From positions 1 through 35,286 of the forward strand of contig JAJXEL010000003.1 in assembly GCA_021639925.1 (NCBI GenBank): a DNA stretch of 35,286 nt. The letters are read 5' to 3'. Made by a program: the position numbers and the translations under genes. Positions 31,742 through 35,286 of the stretch are shown here, piece after piece. The notes under the pieces are model-generated. The model was given only the letters and a program-made list of their open reading frames with translations. It searched no databases and was not told the DNA's origin. This DNA is from Alphaproteobacteria bacterium. Lineage in GTDB: Bacteria > Pseudomonadota > Alphaproteobacteria > CAAGCB01 > CAG-977. How positions within the stretch are numbered: the first letter of the stretch is position 1; each line of letters starts with the position of its first letter.

Positions 31742-33133
31742 ATGCTTTTTTCTTCAATGACTTTTTTGTTTCTGTTCCTGCCGGCCGTCTGCGCTGTTTA
31801 TTATCTGGTTCCGAAACGGTTGAAAAACGACGTTCTGCTGGCGTCCAGCTTTTTCTTTTACGCGTGGGGCGAACCGCATTACGTTTTCATTATGATCTTG
31901 TCGGTTTTTATCAATTATGCCGGCGCGCTGCTGATTGAAAAAACGAATTTTAAAAAGCTCTTTTTGGCTTTGACCATACTCTTAAACCTGGGATTTCTGG
32001 GATATTTTAAATACTTTAATTTCCTGGCTGAAAACATTAATCTGCTGCTGCGCCGTGATATTGATCCGCTGAAAATCATTATGCCGATCGGTATTTCTTT
32101 TTATACGTTTCAAGCGATGTCGTATGTGATTGACGTTTACCGTAAAACGGCGCCGGCGCAAAAAAACATATATAATCTGGCATTATATATCGTTTTGTTT
32201 CCGCAGCTGGTAGCCGGGCCGATTGTCAAATATCACGATATCGCCGCCCAAATCGACGGCAGGGAAGAGGATATTGATAAAGTATACCGCGGTATTCTGC
32301 GGTTTATCGGCGGACTGGCGAAAAAAGTGATGATTGCCAATACGCTGGGCGCCGTGGCTGATGAAATTTTTGCCGCAGATCTGCAATATATTTCCGTTTT
32401 CCTGGCCTGGATCGGGGCGTTGGCCTATATGTTCCAGATTTATTTTGATTTCAGCGGATATTCCGATATGGCGATCGGACTGTGTCTGGTTTTCGGATTT
32501 AAAATTCCCGAAAACTTTAATTATCCGTACATATCAAAATCTATTACGGAATTTTGGCGGCGCTGGCATATTTCATTGTCAACGTGGTTTAAACAGTATC
32601 TGTATATTCCTTTGGGCGGCAACCGGATATCCAAAGCCAGGACAGCCGTCAACCTGATGATTGTCTTTCTGGTAACCGGATTTTGGCACGGCGCCAGCTG
32701 GAACTTTATTTTATGGGGATTCTGGCACGGCTGCTTCATTGTTATTGAAAAACTGAGCGGACTGAATACCGAAAAACCGGGAATCTTCAGAAACGCTTTG
32801 CTGCGGGGGTATGCGATGCTGGTCGTCGTGCTCGGCTGGGTGATGTTCAGGGCGGACACGTTGCCTGCCGCCGCGGCTTATTTCAAAAAGATGTTCGGCC
32901 TGATCCCCGATAAATATGCCGCCCTGAATCCGGTTTATTATGTTGACGGACAAGAACTGCTGGCTTTTGCCTTCGCAGTTTTGCTGTCAACGCCTGCCGC
33001 GCGGAATTTTTTTGACACGCGGGGAAAATACCGTTCGGCCGCCGTTCAGATCGTTATGCTGGTTTTGTTCCTGATTTCGGCGTCGATGATTGCCGCCGGG
33101 ACATATAATCCGTTTATTTATTTCCGGTTTTAA
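31742..33133 (+). CDS. MBOAT-family O-acyltransferase, AlgI-like
   Basis: This 463-residue polytopic membrane protein passes acetyl groups across the inner membrane for polysaccharide acetylation. Visible AlgI/DltB signatures are GISFYTFQAMSYVIDVYR near 117-134, FPQLVAGPIVKY near 153-164, YFDFSGYSDMAIGL near 234-247, FWRRWHISLSTW (His276), YLYIPLGGNR, and the conserved TGFWHGASWNF with His316. The start is the ATG at 31742 with AAGGA six bases before it. An in-frame start inside the previous gene (31706) is unlikely. No alginate genes are nearby, so the polymer it modifies is not identified. Confidence 0.93.
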   Translation: MLFSSMTFLFLFLPAVCAVYYLVPKRLKNDVLLASSFFFYAWGEPHYVFIMILSVFINYAGALLIEKTNFKKLFLALTILLNLGFLGYFKYFNFLAENINLLLRRDIDPLKIIMPIGISFYTFQAMSYVIDVYRKTAPAQKNIYNLALYIVLFPQLVAGPIVKYHDIAAQIDGREEDIDKVYRGILRFIGGLAKKVMIANTLGAVADEIFAADLQYISVFLAWIGALAYMFQIYFDFSGYSDMAIGLCLVFGFKIPENFNYPYISKSITEFWRRWHISLSTWFKQYLYIPLGGNRISKARTAVNLMIVFLVTGFWHGASWNFILWGFWHGCFIVIEKLSGLNTEKPGIFRNALLRGYAMLVVVLGWVMFRADTLPAAAAYFKKMFGLIPDKYAALNPVYYVDGQELLAFAFAVLLSTPAARNFFDTRGKYRSAAVQIVMLVLFLISASMIAAGTYNPFIYFRF

Positions 33134-33134
33134 A

Positions 33135-34247
33135 TCAGTTGATCGGAATGATCCGTTCATATGTTTTATGTTCGTCAACGCCTTGCAGCACGACGCCGTC
33201 AAACCCCAGGTCCATAATGCTTTTGAAATATATTCCCAGTATGCGTTTCCAGGCGGGATTCCAGTAATCGACGATGATGCCCGCCGGGTTTGTTTTTGAT
33301 TGAAAACGCAGCCATGCGGGGTCGCGCAGTTTCCAGCCGTGTTCCCAGTAAAGGCGCGTGTCTTCGGCGACGGCGACGTTTAAAACGGCGAATACCAGCC
33401 GTCTGGCGCCGATTTTTTTTGCCTGGATTTCTTTGACTTCTTCTTTGGTCAGAGGAATATTGGATTTAAAGAAAGGCTCTATAATCAACAGATCGTAATT
33501 TGTATCCCCCAGCGCTTTGATCCATAAATCCTTGTCCGTAAAGTTTCTGGTGTTGGTCATGATCAGCATATTGCGGACTTTTGCCAGAGAATCAATATTG
33601 TCCGGGTTTTCCAAAAACAGCTCTGTTTGCGCCGGGATACGGTCAAAGGCTGCTTTTTTGTCCGTGTCGGCGTGGACGGGGATTTTTTTCTTTGCCAAAG
33701 CCAGGACGGCGTTTTCCCGTTCTTTTTCAGAAGCGCAGTGTTCCGCGCCGATAACGGACAATCCGTAATCTTTGACGATTTTTTCAACGCCCGGCGACAA
33801 CCTGCCCGTTTCACCGGCGCAGATCTGGTTTGCCGCCAGCAATCCGTTGACCGCCATAATATACCTGCGGACCGGCGCCCCGGCCGGAACCGGGTGTTCC
33901 GGAGAAAATAACTTTAATAAAAAACGTTCGTCGTCCGTCTGCGCCCCCGCCATTTCGGCGCGGTGCAAATCGTCCAGGTCGTTTTCCCACTGGCCGCGGG
34001 TCAGCAAATCCTGCCCGCCGTCCAAGATGATTTGAAACTCCGGACGGTTTTCGCGCGCATACTGCCCCAGCGCCACAATAACGTCGCGCATCATTTCCCG
34101 GTAATTGGGAATATAAGCGGCTTCGATTTTAAAGCGTTCTTCCAGCGGATCAAAATCTTCGGGAATCTGCGCGGATTCCTGGGCGTTTACCGCGCTCAGC
34201 ACCGCAAAAATCAAACCGATTGCGCAAAAATATGCTCTTTTGACCAT
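33135..34247 (-). CDS. Secreted GH114/TM1410-like polygalactosaminidase-family protein
   Basis: This 370-residue protein has a signal peptide (about 1-22, ending VNA). The C-terminal half carries the phrases of the TM1410/GH114 family, a TIM-barrel fold including endo-alpha-1,4-polygalactosaminidases: YDLLIIEPFF, RRLVFAVLNVAVAEDTRLYW, IIVDYWNPAWKRILGIYFKSIMDLGFDGVVLQGVDEHK. In the last phrase family members usually have LD where this has LQ, so activity may be altered. The N-terminal half (DILDGGQDLLTRGQW-like) may be a related barrel half. It converges on the MBOAT gene with a 1 bp gap. A secreted hydrolase beside an O-acetylation pair suggests a shared exopolysaccharide, perhaps galactosaminoglycan-like. 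Confidence 0.7.
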   Translation of the reverse strand: MVKRAYFCAIGLIFAVLSAVNAQESAQIPEDFDPLEERFKIEAAYIPNYREMMRDVIVALGQYARENRPEFQIILDGGQDLLTRGQWENDLDDLHRAEMAGAQTDDERFLLKLFSPEHPVPAGAPVRRYIMAVNGLLAANQICAGETGRLSPGVEKIVKDYGLSVIGAEHCASEKERENAVLALAKKKIPVHADTDKKAAFDRIPAQTELFLENPDNIDSLAKVRNMLIMTNTRNFTDKDLWIKALGDTNYDLLIIEPFFKSNIPLTKEEVKEIQAKKIGARRLVFAVLNVAVAEDTRLYWEHGWKLRDPAWLRFQSKTNPAGIIVDYWNPAWKRILGIYFKSIMDLGFDGVVLQGVDEHKTYERIIPIN

Positions 34248-34299
34248 AAAAGATTACTTTCTTAATGTTTTTTTTCCTTAATTTTAGGTATTCTATTTT

Positions 34300-34319
34300 A
34301 AATTCATTTGAAATTCATT
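34300..34319. promoter_or_regulatory. Direct repeat between divergent genes
   Basis: AAATTCATT occurs twice (34300-34308 and 34311-34319), 11 bp apart, in the AT-rich gap between the divergent hydrolase and ELM1-like genes. Spacing of about one helical turn would suit a protein-binding site, but chance is possible in AT-rich DNA. Confidence 0.25.
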
Positions 34320-34337
34320 AACAAAAAGAAGGGTAAA

Positions 34338-35286
34338 GTGACTGATAAAACAATATGGGTGCTGGCAGATGACAGAGCCGGCAATACGGCGCAGGCTTTG
34401 GGAACGGCGGAGGCTGTCGGCGCGGAAACGATCGTAAAAAAAGTGCGTTATACCGGGGCGGTCGTTCTGCCCAATGTGTTGCGGGGCGCGTCGACGCTGG
34501 GGATTACGCCGGAAACGCTGGCGGAAATAACGGAACCGTTCCCCGACGTTGCTATCGCCGCGGGCCGGCGCGCCGCGCCGCTGCTGCGGTATATTAAAAA
34601 ACGGTCGGGCGGAAAGACAAAAATCGTCCAGATTATGTTTCCCGGAAATTTCGGCCTGTCCGATTTTGATCTGGTTGTTTTGCCCGGTCATGACGGCTGT
34701 AAGCTGGTCCGCCCGAACATTATGCGTACGACAGGCGCGCCGCACCGCATTACGCCCGAACGGCTGGCTGCGGAAAAGGAAAAGAGGGCGGGCGTTTTTG
34801 AAAGCCTGCCGGCGCCGCGCATCGCTTTGATTGTCGGCGGCGCGACCAAAGACAAACCCTTCACCGCCGAAATGGCAAAGGATCTGGCTGCCCGTTCCGT
34901 CGCGCTTTCACAGGCGTTGGGGGGCGGATCTTTTTTGGTAACGACGTCCCGCAGAACAGGGGAAGAACAGGAAAAAATTATCCGCGACGCTTTGCCCGAC
35001 CCGAAATTTTTCTACGGCTGGGGCAATAAAGAAATTGAAAATCCGTATTTCGGTTTTCTGGCTTTGGCCGATCATATCATCGTGACCGGGGATTCCGTTT
35101 CCATGTGTTCGGAAGCCTGCGCCGCGGACGCGCCGGTTTATATTTACGCGCCGCAGGGAACGGTCGGGAAAAAACATGCTCTGCTGCATCGGGAATTATA
35201 TGAAAAAGGATATGCCGTCGAATTAACGGAAAATCCCGTTCCCGTCGCGCCCGGCGAACCGAAACGGCTGAACGCGGCCTGGGACG
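34338..35286 (+). CDS. ELM1/mitochondrial-fission-family protein (3' partial)
   Basis: The GTG start at 34338 has AGAAGGG four bases upstream, and the frame stays open to the window end (316 codons). The protein matches the ELM1-like family (PF06258), glycosyltransferase-like proteins common in Alphaproteobacteria and plants. Evidence is the opening TIWVLADDRAGNTAQALG, the nucleotide-sugar-type stretch RIALIVGGATKDKPF, FLVTTSRRTGEE, and HIIVTGDSVSMCSEACA followed by APVYIYAP. The bacterial role is not established. A lipopolysaccharide or surface-glycan role is possible, given the polysaccharide genes next door. Confidence 0.85.
   Translation, partial: MTDKTIWVLADDRAGNTAQALGTAEAVGAETIVKKVRYTGAVVLPNVLRGASTLGITPETLAEITEPFPDVAIAAGRRAAPLLRYIKKRSGGKTKIVQIMFPGNFGLSDFDLVVLPGHDGCKLVRPNIMRTTGAPHRITPERLAAEKEKRAGVFESLPAPRIALIVGGATKDKPFTAEMAKDLAARSVALSQALGGGSFLVTTSRRTGEEQEKIIRDALPDPKFFYGWGNKEIENPYFGFLALADHIIVTGDSVSMCSEACAADAPVYIYAPQGTVGKKHALLHRELYEKGYAVELTENPVPVAPGEPKRLNAAWD

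Overview
The window looks like a chromosomal segment of an alphaproteobacterium, probably host-associated, with intermediate GC. The placement rests on gene content: a FlaF homologue, an ELM1-like (mitochondrial fission ELM1 family) protein, a possible TIGR02301-type small secreted protein, and a Vir-type secretion operon with two VirB8 paralogues, reminiscent of Rickettsiales. The species cannot be named from this sequence. Coding density is very high. No intergenic gap exceeds about 300 bases, four convergent gene pairs meet within 3 bp or overlap, and many genes in operons overlap by 1-4 bp. I see no tRNA, rRNA, CRISPR array, insertion sequence or phage gene.

Layout. (1) 1-4861: the end of an aerotolerance (Bat) operon (Q/D-rich tail of a BatB/BatC-like protein, then batD), a hairpin, a three-TM membrane sensor-like protein overlapping a PF04392-type solute-binding protein, and a small secreted protein on the minus strand. 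(2) 5028-9769: metabolic and housekeeping genes: a phosphofructokinase with PPi-type motifs, an alpha/beta hydrolase, an isochorismatase-family hydrolase, an RhlE-like DEAD-box helicase coupled to a carboxylesterase, and then a strong intrinsic terminator. (3) 9860-20969: an uninterrupted type IV secretion operon with the order virB8-like, virB7-like lipoprotein, second virB8-like, virB9-like, giant virB10-like, virB11-like. (4) 21036-25793: trkH, an orphan flaF, an unknown gene coupled to a second orphan solute-binding protein, a bidirectional terminator, and an adenosine deaminase. (5) 26069-33133: a lipoprotein, homoserine dehydrogenase, recJ, and an AlgX/AlgJ-like plus MBOAT pair typical of polysaccharide O-acetylation, convergent with a secreted polygalactosaminidase-like protein. 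(6) 34338-end: an ELM1-like gene cut by the window edge.

The standout is the secretion operon. Its VirB10 homologue is about 2288 residues, against roughly 350-450 for classical VirB10. It has an N-terminal TM helix, an Ig-like (ASH/choice-of-anchor-D-like) domain, roughly 95 copies of a 17-residue repeat (consensus DGTVVDxNGNIIGRVLP), the C-terminal TrbI/VirB10 domain, and a Q/N/P-rich tail. The repeats alternate between near-canonical blocks and degenerate, cysteine-bearing blocks. The VirB9 homologue has an insert and a C-terminal SPOR-like domain, which suggests peptidoglycan binding. Together these suggest an envelope-spanning secretion machine with an unusually long, repeat-built periplasmic or exposed part, analogous in concept to Helicobacter CagY or Legionella DotG but with different repeats. 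The VirB4, VirB6, VirB3, VirB2 and VirD4 equivalents are not in the window, so the system must be split across the genome or incomplete.
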